The notes under the pieces: generated by a model | What the model was told of the DNA's origin: nothing | Databases searched by the model: none | Seen by the model: only the letters and a program-made list of their open reading frames with translations | Program-made: the position numbers and the translations under genes | NCBI RefSeq assembly: GCF_002879865.1 | Contig: NZ_PNXY01000025.1 | Coordinates: 47,792-111,791, forward strand | DNA: 64,000 bases | From: Paraburkholderia rhynchosiae | GTDB lineage: Bacteria > Pseudomonadota > Gammaproteobacteria > Burkholderiales > Burkholderiaceae | Direction of reading: 5' to 3' | In this document: piece after piece, positions 8,950 to 18,420 of the stretch | Layout: the number at the start of each line of letters is the position of its first letter | Numbering within the stretch: position 1 is the stretch's first letter

Positions 8950-9193
8950 CGTGCATCTCCGATGCGATGGAATAAGCACGCAGATTAGGAATCCGGCGCC
9001 GCTCGGTCTTGAACGAAATTGCAGCACGCTTGCGCGGTGGCCTGCACTCGCGAACCATCGAGTATCCTGATTGAAGGCAAAAGGTCTAACTGGGACAGGA
9101 ACGGGCTTTGCGCACGCGGATACGCCGGGGCAACAACGCCGGGTAGCACTATTCGCGCCGCCAACTTCCCACCAGGAAACAGGAGCCGCTCAA

Positions 9194-10258
9194 TTGGTAG
9201 AGTTTCCGTCGTCGGCGATATCGACCTGGGGCGGCGCGGTCGTCTTCGTCAACGTGCTGTTGACGCGCCTGGGCATGCCGATTCCGGCAGTTCCGGTGCT
9301 GTTGTTCGCGGGCTCTGCAATCGCGGCGGGCACCTTGTCGTTCTGGCCAGTGCTATGCGCCGCAGTGCTTGCCGCGCTGATCGGCGACGGCGTCTGGTTC
9401 ACAGCCGGCCGCCTCTACGGCCGCAAGCTGATCGGCGTACTGGGCCAGTTCTTGCCTGCCATCGACGCCAGGGTCGAGCAGGCGCGTTTGCTGTTCGAAC
9501 GCTTCGGCGTGCCCCTCGTATCGATTTCGAAGTTCGTGCCCGGCCTTGCTCTGATCACGCCGCCGCTAATGGGCACCACCGCCGTCGATGCCCGCATCTA
9601 CGCAATCTGGGACCTCACGGGCGCGATGGCCTGGGCGACCTTCTGGCTGCTCGGCGGCGCCGCCGCGGAACGGCAATTGCATATGCTGTTCGAGTTCGTC
9701 AGAGCGCGCGGCGGCACAGTGATCGATCTCCTGATTGGCGCCGCGCTGCTGTACCTCGCGTATCGTCTGATGCAGCAGCGGCGGGCGCGCCGGCAACAGG
9801 CGCTCGCGGAATCGGCTGACGCGACGCAAGCGTCGAGCCGCGCAACGCGCCGCAAGGCGCCGCCCAAGGTCCTCGACGCCCGCCCGCAAGGCGCGGCGCT
9901 CGACTCGGCCCCGCTCATTCCCGGCGCGCTCGCACTCGATCCGCACTCGCCGGAACAGATCGACTTCGCGCTGAGGGCCTACGACATGGTGATCTACTGC
10001 GTTTGTCCGGACAGCGCGACGGCTGCCGAGATCAGCGTGCGGATGCGCAATTATGGCTATACGCGGATTCGCTCACTACGCGGAGGTCTGGAGGCGTGGC
10101 AGCGGCGCGGCTTTCCGGTGGGCTTGCTGCTTGCCGACGAGCCGGGCTCCGGCAGACTCGCGCCGTCACATAGCGGCTCAGGCAGCGGCTCACGCGGCGA
10201 CGCAAGCAACGCGGTCACACTGCGCGGCTTCGCGCCGCGGCGCAGGGCAAGCGCGTGA
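9194..10258 (+). CDS. DedA-family membrane protein fused to a C-terminal rhodanese-like domain
   Basis: Residues 1-200 form a DedA/SNARE-associated domain (the PVPVLLFAGSAIAAG and GDGVWFTAGRLYGRK blocks, then SISKFVPGLALITPPLMG), several membrane helices and an Arg-rich linker. Residues about 260-330 are rhodanese-like (ALRAYDMVIYCVCPDSATA, then RIRSLRGGLEAWQRRGFPV). The active-site loop reads CVCPDSATA rather than CXXGXR, so sulfur-transfer activity is open. No ATG fits near the domain start. The TTG at 9194-9196 is preceded by AGGAG at an 8-bp spacing and is preferred. An in-frame start at 9071 would add 41 residues. Confidence 0.8.
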   Translation: MVEFPSSAISTWGGAVVFVNVLLTRLGMPIPAVPVLLFAGSAIAAGTLSFWPVLCAAVLAALIGDGVWFTAGRLYGRKLIGVLGQFLPAIDARVEQARLLFERFGVPLVSISKFVPGLALITPPLMGTTAVDARIYAIWDLTGAMAWATFWLLGGAAAERQLHMLFEFVRARGGTVIDLLIGAALLYLAYRLMQQRRARRQQALAESADATQASSRATRRKAPPKVLDARPQGAALDSAPLIPGALALDPHSPEQIDFALRAYDMVIYCVCPDSATAAEISVRMRNYGYTRIRSLRGGLEAWQRRGFPVGLLLADEPGSGRLAPSHSGSGSGSRGDASNAVTLRGFAPRRRASA

Positions 10259-10338
10259 ACGTCGGCGGCGCTTGTGCCTGCCTAAGCTCACGTTGCGTAG
10301 CGTTGCCTTGCCTTGCGTTGGGTTCCCTGTGAACGCCC

Positions 10339-11955
10339 TTACGACGGCGAGCCCTGAGTCACCGAACGCGCGACCGGCTGCGCAGAAGCGACTCGGTTGC
10401 GGCCCGCCGCCTTCGCGACATAAAGCTGCCGATCGGCCGCGGCCAGCAGATCCAACGCGTTCGCCCCTTGCGCGGGCACGCAGGTCGCGCAACCGACGCT
10501 CACCGTAACCGTCACCCTATCGCCGCCGCCATGCAGAATGTCTTGCGCCTGCACGCGCCGGCGAATCTTCTCGGCCACGGCAAGCGCGCCATCGGCGGTC
10601 GCGTCCGGCAGGATCACGGCGAACTCTTCGCCACCATAGCGCGCGACCACGTCGACTGAGCGGCGCACCGTCGTCGAAATGCATTCGGCCACCGCGCTCA
10701 ACGCGTCGTCGCCGCTTGCATGGCCGTACGTGTCGTTGAAATGCTTGAAATGATCAATGTCGATGAAGAGCGCCGACAGCGGCTGACCCGAGCGCCGCGC
10801 GCGCCGCCATTCCTCGTCCAGCCGGTCGTCGAGCACGCGGCGATTGCTGAGGCCGGTCAGCGGGTCAGTGGCGGCCAGACGCATCAGCGCGGCCTGCGCG
10901 CGCAGTTTGCCGCGCAATGCGAACGCGAGCAGCCAGGACACCACAACGAACACCGCGCCGAACGTGAGCGTCAACACGCCGTTGATGATCGCGCGGTGCC
11001 GCCAGGGCGCCAGCACATCGTCGACGGCGGGCGCGACGACCGCAATCAGCGGCGTGCCCGGCACGTGCGCGTAGGTGTACATGCGCTGCACACCGTCGAC
11101 CGCGGAAGACGCCACATACGAACCGGCGCCATGCGCGGCCATCGTCACGAAGGTCGGGGACTTTGCGATGCTCGCGCCGATATCGCGCGGAGCATACGGC
11201 TTGCGCGCGATCAGCGTGCCGTCGTCCATCGCGATGAACACCGAGCCCAGTTTGCCGATGGTGATCCGGTCGAGCAGATGCTGGAAATACTCAATGCGAA
11301 TTGCGAGCAACGCAACGCCGGCAAACCGGCCGTCCGCTTCATTGATGCGCCGCGTGAGGCCGATCGACAACTTCCCGTCGCGCACGCGCGAGCGGAACGG
11401 GTGTGACAGATAGAGGCCCACTGCCGGGTTGCGCTGATGCGCGACGAAATAGTCGCGATCGGCAAAGCGAATGCTCGGGCTCATCTCGCCGCTTTGCGAA
11501 GCGATCACTCCGCCATCCGCACCGACGATATACGCGCCGCCGAGATAAGCCGCCGTCGTCGCGCGATCAAACAGCACCGCTCGCTGCTCATCTGCGGGCA
11601 GGCCCGCGCCGAAGTGGTGTTCAGTGCCATCCACCATGGCTTGCAACGAGAGGTTATAGATCTCGACGTGCCTCTCGAGATCGCTCGAAATGATCGACAC
11701 CAGATTTTGCGACGTCTCGCGCGCATGATCCAGCGCGTCGGTGCGGCCGCTGAGAAGCGTGAGCAGTGTGAGACCCGCCATCGCGACGGCGACCAGGGTG
11801 CCGGCCACGCCGGCCAGCACCGGATGATTGCCGATGTAACGTGCGACGCCGGCTACTCCCTGTCGCAAGAGCCCGCGCCAGCGCCGGCCCTGCGAATGCG
11901 CTCGATATTCCACCTGCGCGTTGCCTCCGTTGAAAGCGGGCCGCACGAACCGCAT
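10339..11955 (-). CDS. Membrane diguanylate cyclase with periplasmic sensor domain
   Basis: A 538-residue protein. A first membrane helix (about 45-70) is followed by a dCache-like periplasmic domain (about 75-320; SIRFADRDYFVAHQRNP and the LSIGLTRRIN block), a second helix (about 325-350) and a GGDEF domain (about 365-525). The active site reads GGEEF, a functional variant. The inhibitory I-site RSVD lies five residues ahead of it, so product inhibition by c-di-GMP is expected. The start ATG lacks a clear Shine-Dalgarno. The signal sensed is unknown. Confidence 0.88.
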   Translation of the reverse strand: MRFVRPAFNGGNAQVEYRAHSQGRRWRGLLRQGVAGVARYIGNHPVLAGVAGTLVAVAMAGLTLLTLLSGRTDALDHARETSQNLVSIISSDLERHVEIYNLSLQAMVDGTEHHFGAGLPADEQRAVLFDRATTAAYLGGAYIVGADGGVIASQSGEMSPSIRFADRDYFVAHQRNPAVGLYLSHPFRSRVRDGKLSIGLTRRINEADGRFAGVALLAIRIEYFQHLLDRITIGKLGSVFIAMDDGTLIARKPYAPRDIGASIAKSPTFVTMAAHGAGSYVASSAVDGVQRMYTYAHVPGTPLIAVVAPAVDDVLAPWRHRAIINGVLTLTFGAVFVVVSWLLAFALRGKLRAQAALMRLAATDPLTGLSNRRVLDDRLDEEWRRARRSGQPLSALFIDIDHFKHFNDTYGHASGDDALSAVAECISTTVRRSVDVVARYGGEEFAVILPDATADGALAVAEKIRRRVQAQDILHGGGDRVTVTVSVGCATCVPAQGANALDLLAAADRQLYVAKAAGRNRVASAQPVARSVTQGSPS

Positions 11956-12019
11956 GCGGTCGCCATCAGATGTTGTTGTTCAGCGCTTGGCCTTTAGCGC
12001 GCCGCGCCGTTTTCGTGCG

Positions 12020-12913
12020 TCACAGTTTGCGCAGCAATCCGGCCGCCGAGCGCATCCGGCGCTTGCGTTCCTTGTGAAGCCAATGCAGCACGGCCTCGCT
12101 GTCGCCCGATCCGGCAAGCAAGGCGGCATTGTCATGCAGCAACATTTCGCTCGCGACAATATCGTTTAGCGTACCGAAACGTTTTTGCACCTGTTTGAGG
12201 CGCTTGAGCGTGCGCTTGTGGCTGCCGCTCAAAACCGGCTGAAAGAATTCGAGCAGATAGCGCAGCTTTTTGCCGGCTTTCCTGACGTCGTGAAAGGCGG
12301 CGTAATTCGAACGCCTCGCGTGGCGCGCGCGTTTGGCGCGCTTCATCAACGAACGCTCCGAGGCCGCCACGCGTTTGCTCGCGAACTTACGCAGCGGCAC
12401 ACGTTCGTGGGTCGTGTTGATGTCTTTCGATGCGCTCGTCAACGCTTCGCGCAACAGATGCTTGACGTCGGCGTTCGACAGCGTTTCGCGGCTCGTTGCC
12501 AACGCATTGCCGCGGGCTTCCTCGAGTTTCGGCGCAAGATCGCGCATGCCGCTGCGCACGCCGCTGTCGTCCTGCGTGAGCAGCTGGATCACGATGTCCC
12601 AGTCGCGCGTCTTGCCTGCCGCCGTGGCCAGATATTTGTAAAGCGCGCGTTGTCGCGTGTTTTCGCCCTTCTCCAGCAGCGGCGCGAATGCCCACCACAA
12701 CGAACGCAAACGGCGCAGCGAAACGCGCAGTTTGTGCAAGGCCTCGGGTGACGGATCTTCGCGCACCGCATTGGCGTGCGCGATCGCTTCATTCACGAGC
12801 GGCGCCGCATATGAGGCAAACGCCGTTTGCGCCGTCGGCTCTTGCGCGGTCGAATCGACTGCCGACGAACTTCCGTCCACTTTACGGTTTTCTTTCCGAC
12901 TGTCGCGCTTCAT
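12020..12913 (-). CDS. CHAD domain protein
   Basis: A 297-residue protein with a long CHAD domain (about 35-290), a helical bundle with repeated histidines and basic residues (LHKLRVSLRRLRSLW; later AFHDVRKAGKKLRYLLEFF). CHAD domains bind polyphosphate and can localise to polyphosphate granules. The protein is very Lys/Arg rich, as expected. The ATG at 12911-12913, with GGGAG upstream, is chosen over a longer frame. It sits next to a phosphate transporter and a PPK2 gene, which supports a polyphosphate role. Confidence 0.88.
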   Translation of the reverse strand: MKRDSRKENRKVDGSSSAVDSTAQEPTAQTAFASYAAPLVNEAIAHANAVREDPSPEALHKLRVSLRRLRSLWWAFAPLLEKGENTRQRALYKYLATAAGKTRDWDIVIQLLTQDDSGVRSGMRDLAPKLEEARGNALATSRETLSNADVKHLLREALTSASKDINTTHERVPLRKFASKRVAASERSLMKRAKRARHARRSNYAAFHDVRKAGKKLRYLLEFFQPVLSGSHKRTLKRLKQVQKRFGTLNDIVASEMLLHDNAALLAGSGDSEAVLHWLHKERKRRMRSAAGLLRKL

Positions 12914-13129
12914 CGAATCTCCCTCGAAAGGCTGCTGCGCCTCTGCCAGCGTAGCAAAAAAGATTCCCGGATGGGGCAAGCTGCCTGCTTTCAGCGGCAA
13001 ACCAAGGCGATGTCCGCCAGCCCAAGGCCACGCAATCCGTTAGGCATCGCCGGCACGCGGCTGTCATGCTGACGACACATACGCCACGCAGGATCGGAAG
13101 TTCCGCGACATTTATCCAGGGGCCCCGTC

Positions 13130-14716
13130 ATGCCGGAACTTTCGTACCCGCAACCCAATGCCGCAGGTGGCAAGGGGCGCAATCCAGGTCTGCTTGTTTT
13201 TCTCGCCGTCATCATAGTCGGCATCGGCTATTGCGGCATGCAGCTGGTGGGCGATCTGCAACCCGTGCGCGAGGGTTCGATTCTGCCGTATCTGCTGCTC
13301 GGCGTCGCACTGCTGATCGCATTGGGATTCGAATTCGTCAATGGCTTTCACGACACTGCCAACGCGGTGGCTACCGTCATCTACACGCACTCGCTCACGC
13401 CGAATCTCGCGGTGGTGTGGTCCGGTGCATGGAATTTCCTTGGCGTGCTGCTGTCGAGCGGCGCGGTCGCGTTCGGGATCCTGCAACTGCTGCCGGTCGA
13501 ACTGATTCTGCAAGTGGGAACCAGCGCCGGCTTTGCGATGGTTTTCGCGCTGCTGATCGCGGCGATCATCTGGAACCTCGGCACCTGGTATTTCGGCTTG
13601 CCGTCGTCGAGCTCGCATACGCTGATCGGCTCGATCATCGGCGTCGGCCTGATGAATCAGTTGATGCATGGCGTGAACGGTACGAGCGGCGTGGACTGGA
13701 ACCAGGCGCTCGGCGTCGGCAAGTCGTTGCTGCTTTCGCCGCTGGTGGGCTTTCTCGCCGCCGGCCTGCTGCTGATGATTCTCAAGGCCGTTGTACGCAT
13801 TCCCGCGCTGTATGCGGAGCCGAAGGGCAAGGAGCCGCCGCCGTTCTGGATTCGCAGCCTGCTGATCCTGACGTGCACGGGCGTGTCGTTCGCGCACGGT
13901 TCGAACGACGGCCAGAAAGGCATGGGCCTCATCATGCTCATTCTGATCGGCACGGTACCGACGGCGTATGCGTTGAACAAGGCGGTGACGCCGGCTGAAA
14001 CGCAGACGTTCCTCGCGGTCGCGGAGCAAGCTTCGACGACGCTTGCCAAATACACCAACGGCGTCGCGCCGTCCGCCGATCCGCGTGCCGATGTCGAAGC
14101 GTATGTGCGCACGCGTCAGTTGACGCCCGCGACGGTGCCCGCGCTGCAAGAACTGACAAAGGTGATCGCGCGCCAGGTCGGCGCATCGGGCTCGATGGCC
14201 GCAGTGCCGCAGGGTCTCGTCGACAACGTGCGCAACAACATGTACGTCGCGTCCGAAGCGATCCGTCTGATGGACAAGGCCAAACAACCAGCCTTCGCGC
14301 CGGCAGACGCCAAGGCCATCGACAACTTCAAGGCGCAAACCGATCACGCGACCAAGTTCATTCCGACGTGGGTGAAAGTCGCGGTGGCTATTGCGCTGGG
14401 CATGGGCACGATGGTGGGGTGGAAGCGGATTGTCGTGACCGTCGGCGAGAAAATCGGCAAGCAGCATCTGACCTACGGACAGGGCGCGTCGGCTGAACTG
14501 GTGGCCATGCTGACCATCGGCGCGGCCGACGTGTACGGCTTGCCGGTCTCGACTACACACGTTCTATCGTCCGGCGTGGCGGGCACGATGGCGGCCAACG
14601 GCTCGGGCCTTCAATGGGCGACCGTGCGCAGCCTGGTGCTCGCGTGGGTGCTGACGCTGCCCGCATCTATCGCGCTCGCGGCAGGCTTGTACTGGGTGTT
14701 CCGGGCGGTGTTTTAA
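13130..14716 (+). CDS. pit: Inorganic phosphate transporter, PiT family
   Basis: A 528-residue inner-membrane permease for metal-phosphate/H+ symport. The duplicated PiT signatures are visible: GFEFVNGFHDTANAVATVIYT near residue 65 and SFAHGSNDGQKGMGLIM near 255. Each half ends in a conserved serine-rich block: GLPSSSSHTLIGSIIGVGL and GLPVSTTHVLSSGVAGTM. Between the halves is a soluble loop of about 120 residues. It diverges from the CHAD gene and converges on ppk2, with a strong bidirectional terminator between it and ppk2. Confidence 0.93.
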   Translation: MPELSYPQPNAAGGKGRNPGLLVFLAVIIVGIGYCGMQLVGDLQPVREGSILPYLLLGVALLIALGFEFVNGFHDTANAVATVIYTHSLTPNLAVVWSGAWNFLGVLLSSGAVAFGILQLLPVELILQVGTSAGFAMVFALLIAAIIWNLGTWYFGLPSSSSHTLIGSIIGVGLMNQLMHGVNGTSGVDWNQALGVGKSLLLSPLVGFLAAGLLLMILKAVVRIPALYAEPKGKEPPPFWIRSLLILTCTGVSFAHGSNDGQKGMGLIMLILIGTVPTAYALNKAVTPAETQTFLAVAEQASTTLAKYTNGVAPSADPRADVEAYVRTRQLTPATVPALQELTKVIARQVGASGSMAAVPQGLVDNVRNNMYVASEAIRLMDKAKQPAFAPADAKAIDNFKAQTDHATKFIPTWVKVAVAIALGMGTMVGWKRIVVTVGEKIGKQHLTYGQGASAELVAMLTIGAADVYGLPVSTTHVLSSGVAGTMAANGSGLQWATVRSLVLAWVLTLPASIALAAGLYWVFRAVF

Positions 14717-14758
14717 AGCGCTTTCCTGGAAGCCGCTCGCGGATCAAACTGCATGACG

Positions 14759-14790
14759 AAAAAAGCGCGGCACACGCCGCGCTTTTTTTT
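14759..14790. terminator. Bidirectional Rho-independent terminator
   Basis: The stem is GCGCGGC (14765-14771) with GCCGCGC (14776-14782), loop ACAC, preceded by six A and followed by eight T. It serves both the converging pit and ppk2 genes. Confidence 0.93.
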
Positions 14791-14832
14791 CTTCGACTCG
14801 AACTTCGGAGCCGCCCGAACCGCTCAAACCGC

Positions 14833-15759
14833 TCAATACACCTCGGGCACGATCATCGAAGCCGGCACCGGCTGACGGCTGTATTCATCGTGATACACGC
14901 GCGCGGGCAATTCGACACGCGGATGTTCGATCTCGTGATACGGCACCTGGCTCAGTAGATGATGAATGCAGTTCAGGCGCGCGCGCTTCTTGTCGACGGC
15001 CTGCACGACCCACCACGGCGCCTCGGGAATATGCGAGCGTTGCAGCATCACTTCCTTCGCCAACGTATAAGCCTCCCAGCGACGCCGGCTTTCCAGATCC
15101 ATCGGGCTCAGCTTCCACTGCTTCAGCGGATCGTGAATGCGGTTCTGGAAGCGGATCTCCTGCTCTTCGTCGGTGATCGAAAACCAGTACTTCAGAATCT
15201 GCACGCCGCTGCGCGCGAGCATCTTTTCGAACTCCGGCACTGAGCGGAAAAACTCTTCGTATTCGTCGTCGGTGCAAAAATTCATCACGCGTTCGACGCC
15301 CGCACGGTTGTACCAGCTACGATCGAACAGCACCATTTCGCCGCCGGCCGGAAGATGCGAGACATAGCGCTGGAAATACCATTGCGTGCGTTCGCGGTTG
15401 TTCGGCGCGGGCAGCGCTGCAACGCGGCACACGCGCGGATTGAGCCGCTGTGTGATGCGCTTGATCGCGCCGCCCTTGCCCGCGGCGTCGCGTCCCTCGA
15501 ATATCACCACGAGACGATGCCCCGTCTGCACGATCCAGTCTTGCAGCTTGACGAGTTCGCCCTGCAAGCGGAATAGCTCGCGAAAATACATCTTGCGTGC
15601 TTCGCGGTTCTCGGCTGTAAAACCCTCGGCACCGTCGAGAATGCGGTCGTCGACCTCCATTTCGAGTTCCTCGTCGTACGCGTCGATGAGGTCTTCCTCG
15701 AAACGGCGTTGCCGCTCCATCAACAACTCGGCTTCGGGTCTCGGATCCTGCTCTTTCAT
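14833..15759 (-). CDS. ppk2: Polyphosphate kinase 2
   Basis: A 308-residue single-domain PPK2. It transfers phosphate between polyphosphate and nucleotides. The P-loop is GRDAAGKGG (residues 89-97), the Walker B region is MVLFDRSWYNRAGVE, and the lid contains RITQRLNPRVCRVAALPAP. About 60 acidic residues precede the core. Single-domain PPK2s differ in their preference for NDP or NMP, and this cannot be settled by eye. It converges on the PiT gene and lies near the CHAD gene, so the three form a phosphate-storage neighbourhood. Confidence 0.93.
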   Translation of the reverse strand: MKEQDPRPEAELLMERQRRFEEDLIDAYDEELEMEVDDRILDGAEGFTAENREARKMYFRELFRLQGELVKLQDWIVQTGHRLVVIFEGRDAAGKGGAIKRITQRLNPRVCRVAALPAPNNRERTQWYFQRYVSHLPAGGEMVLFDRSWYNRAGVERVMNFCTDDEYEEFFRSVPEFEKMLARSGVQILKYWFSITDEEQEIRFQNRIHDPLKQWKLSPMDLESRRRWEAYTLAKEVMLQRSHIPEAPWWVVQAVDKKRARLNCIHHLLSQVPYHEIEHPRVELPARVYHDEYSRQPVPASMIVPEVY

Positions 15760-15898
15760 TGCGGCTCTCCTGGCGACGAAAATGGTGACGCGCGGCGGGA
15801 AGCGCGACGCGAACGCGCCCGATTATCGGCGTGCCGGGTGTCAGGCGTATTACCGCGCAGCCAGTTCATGATAGCGAGTTTTCCGCCGGCGCCCTGCG

Positions 15899-16324
15899 TT
15901 AGCGCAACGGTTTTGCGAAGCTGAGTTCATGGCCGTCCGGGTCGCTAATGTGAAAATAGCGCTCGCCCCACGGTGCATCGGATGGCTCCAGCGACGGCTT
16001 GAATCCGGCCGCCAGCGCCTTGCGATAAATCGCGTCGACGTCCGACACGTAGACGATCACACGGCCCCACCAACTGACAGGCGCGCGCGGATCGGCAATC
16101 AGGTTCAGATACGTGCCGCCGAACGCAAACGACGTAAACGCGGCCTGCGGGCCGCCGAACTGCAGCGGGAATCCGAGCGCTTCGTAGAACCGCACCGCTT
16201 GCGACATATCGGCGGTGGCAAGCGTGATCGCGCTGAGCGACTCGATCCGCGGTTCAGCGGGCGCGGACTGAGAGGACGAAGACGGCGAAGCAGATGCATC
16301 GGACGAAGCGGCGGACGAGTTCAT
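15899..16324 (-). CDS. VOC (glyoxalase/bleomycin-resistance) family protein
   Basis: A 141-residue protein. After about 28 low-complexity Ser/Ala residues comes one vicinal-oxygen-chelate module (ITLATADMSQAVRFYEALGF to HISDPDGHELSFAKPL). The metal-binding pattern of the second half is visible (histidine in YFHISDPDGHE and the glutamate after it). Such proteins act as homodimers on varied substrates, so no reaction can be named. An ATG further into the reading frame could give a shorter form, but no internal Shine-Dalgarno stands out. Confidence 0.8.
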   Translation of the reverse strand: MNSSAASSDASASPSSSSQSAPAEPRIESLSAITLATADMSQAVRFYEALGFPLQFGGPQAAFTSFAFGGTYLNLIADPRAPVSWWGRVIVYVSDVDAIYRKALAAGFKPSLEPSDAPWGERYFHISDPDGHELSFAKPLR

Positions 16325-16463
16325 GACGGCTGTCTCCCTGGCATGGCGGCCTCGGTCGGCTCGCTGTTAGCGGAAAGTGTCTCACACGCTGAGGTCTCGC
16401 ATTACGTCCGCTCTGCGGCCCGCTGTTGTCCGCGCCGGCCCGCACCTGAAAACACTGCGCAAA

Positions 16464-16499
16464 AAAAGACCCCGGGCTCTGTCGAGCGCGAGGTCTTTT
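16464..16499 (-). terminator. Rho-independent terminator of ggt
   Basis: AAAAGACC (16464-16471) pairs with GGTCTTTT (16492-16499). An inner stem GCTC/GAGC (16476-16479 with 16484-16487) lies within. Read leftwards, the stem ends in a run of seven T, placed 52 bp past the ggt stop. Confidence 0.85.
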
Positions 16500-16550
16500 A
16501 GTCACGCACGGCGCATCATGACCGATGCGCCTTCCAAACCGTTCGAACCC

Positions 16551-18284
16551 TTACTGAATGATCCGCGTCACGCCACGGCCACGCGGATCGGCTGCGGCCT
16601 CGGGCGTATTGCCATTGATCTTGATCGCCTGAATGTCGCCATTGAAATTTTGCGCTTTCAGCGTATAGCCCTTCGCTTCGACCTGCTTGGCGAGTTCGCC
16701 GTCGATCGGCTGGTACGGCTCCCAGAAAATCGTGTTCGGCGGCAGCAACTGATGATGGAAACGCATCGCGCCGACCGCTTGCGGCAACGGCATGTCGAAA
16801 TCGTAGATGTTGTTGATCACCTGGAAGATCGACGTGAAAATGCGCGAGCCACCCGGCGTGCCGATCACAAGCGACACCTTGCCGTCTTTCGTGAGAATCG
16901 TCGGGCTCATGGAAGACAGCGGGCGCTTCTTCGGCTCGATCGAGTTCGCGTCGCTGCCCACCACGCCGAACATGTTGGCCACGCCCGGCTTCGCGGAGAA
17001 GTCGTCCATTTCGTCGTTCAGCACAATGCCGGTGCGATCCGCGACCACGCCCGAACCGAAGTAGCCGTTCACCGTGTACGTGTTCGAGACCGCGTTACCC
17101 CACTTGTCGACCACCGAGAAGTGCGTGGTTTCCGCTTTCTCCGGCATCGACGTGCCGAGTCCCGGCTGCACGCTCTTCGTATCCGACGGCGTTTCCGGAT
17201 TGACTTCAGAAGCGCGTTTCGCGATGTACGCGTCGTCGGTCAATTGCGCGACCGGCACCTTGTAGAAGTCGGGATCGCCGAGGTATTGCGCGCGGTCGGC
17301 GAACACGCGCTTTTCGATTTCCGCAATCAGGTGGATGTATTGCGGCGAATTGAGCGGGACGTCCTTGAAGTCGGCGGCACGGTCAGCTTTCATCTTCAGC
17401 AACTGCACGAGGCCGATGCCGCCCGAACTCGGAGGCGGCGCCGTGTACACACGGTAGCCTTTCCAGTCCGCCTGAATCGGCTGACGCCATACGGCTTTGT
17501 ACTGCTGCAGATCAGCCCTCGTAATGAGGCCATGGCCGCGCATGGATTCCGCGATCAGACCGGCTGTCTTGCCCGAGTAAAAGTCTTTCGCGCCCTGATC
17601 CGAAATGCGCTGCAACACAGCGGCCAGATCGGGTTGCTTGAAGTTGACGCCCTGTTTCAGGTTGCCGAAGTAGGTGTCGAAGTTCGTCTTGCCCGCGAAC
17701 TCTTTCGCCGCATCGTCGCGACGTTGCTGCAATTGCTCGCTGACCTGGAAGCCGTCGCGCGCATAGTGGATGGCCGGTGCGAGCACCTGCTTCCAATTGA
17801 GCTTGCCGAAGCGGCGCTGCGCCTGCCACATGCCGTCGACGGTGCCGGGCACGCCCACCGCGCGGTAGCCGTACAGGCTCATGCCCTTGATGACCTCGCC
17901 CTTGTCGTCGAGATACATGTTCTTCGTGGCCGCCAGCGGCGCGCGCTCGCGGTAGTCGAGAAAGTACGGCTTGCCGTCCACATACAGCGTCATGAAACCG
18001 CCGCCGCCGATGTTGCCCGCTTCCGGATAAGTCACGGCAAGCGTGAAGGCGATGGCCACCGCGGCATCGACGGCATTGCCGCCTTCCTTGAAGATTTGCT
18101 CGGCGGCGTCGGCACTGTACTCGTCGGCGACCGCAATCGCGGACGCGGTGAGTACAGCCGGCTGCGCTTTCGCGGGCGGCTTCGCGACTGCCGGCGTGGC
18201 CTCGAGAAAACCGACGGAGACAGACAACAGTGCAGCCAGCGCAAATCCGCTGGCGGACGATTTGGCGTTGCGGAACAACTTCAT
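16551..18284 (-). CDS. ggt: Gamma-glutamyltransferase
   Basis: A 577-residue Ntn-hydrolase. It cleaves gamma-glutamyl bonds of glutathione and related compounds in the periplasm after self-processing. A signal peptide is seen at residues 1-34 (ending TPAVA-KP). The processing threonine is the first residue of the small subunit, in KAETTHFSVVDKWGNAVS. The glycine pair and substrate site occur in SSMSPTILTKDGK and IGTPGGSRI. The ATG at 18282-18284 is preceded by GGGGGAT. It lies 136 bp past doeD on the same strand, and a functional link with the ectoine genes is not implied. Confidence 0.93.
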   Translation of the reverse strand: MKLFRNAKSSASGFALAALLSVSVGFLEATPAVAKPPAKAQPAVLTASAIAVADEYSADAAEQIFKEGGNAVDAAVAIAFTLAVTYPEAGNIGGGGFMTLYVDGKPYFLDYRERAPLAATKNMYLDDKGEVIKGMSLYGYRAVGVPGTVDGMWQAQRRFGKLNWKQVLAPAIHYARDGFQVSEQLQQRRDDAAKEFAGKTNFDTYFGNLKQGVNFKQPDLAAVLQRISDQGAKDFYSGKTAGLIAESMRGHGLITRADLQQYKAVWRQPIQADWKGYRVYTAPPPSSGGIGLVQLLKMKADRAADFKDVPLNSPQYIHLIAEIEKRVFADRAQYLGDPDFYKVPVAQLTDDAYIAKRASEVNPETPSDTKSVQPGLGTSMPEKAETTHFSVVDKWGNAVSNTYTVNGYFGSGVVADRTGIVLNDEMDDFSAKPGVANMFGVVGSDANSIEPKKRPLSSMSPTILTKDGKVSLVIGTPGGSRIFTSIFQVINNIYDFDMPLPQAVGAMRFHHQLLPPNTIFWEPYQPIDGELAKQVEAKGYTLKAQNFNGDIQAIKINGNTPEAAADPRGRGVTRIIQ

Positions 18285-18420
18285 TGATATCCCCCAAGTT
18301 GACTGTTTCACCTGACGATAAGGACAGTTCCTTGGGCTTATAACATGTGAACCGCTCTTTGCGAAGCCGCAGCATTACGTAGGGACATCTGCTGCGGCAC
18401 ACAAAGAGGCACGCCCCGCT

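Noticed and set aside
13112..14560. 482-codon antisense frame over the PiT gene
   Set aside because: Low-complexity His/Arg text typical of high-GC antisense frames.
16551..18284. ggt as a member of the ectoine operon
   Set aside because: 136-bp gap after doeD with no coupling, and gamma-glutamyltransferase has no step in ectoine breakdown.
16377..18287. 636-codon frame opposite ggt
   Set aside because: Shadow of a clear enzyme gene with matching length and motifs; protein is Arg-rich with no domain.
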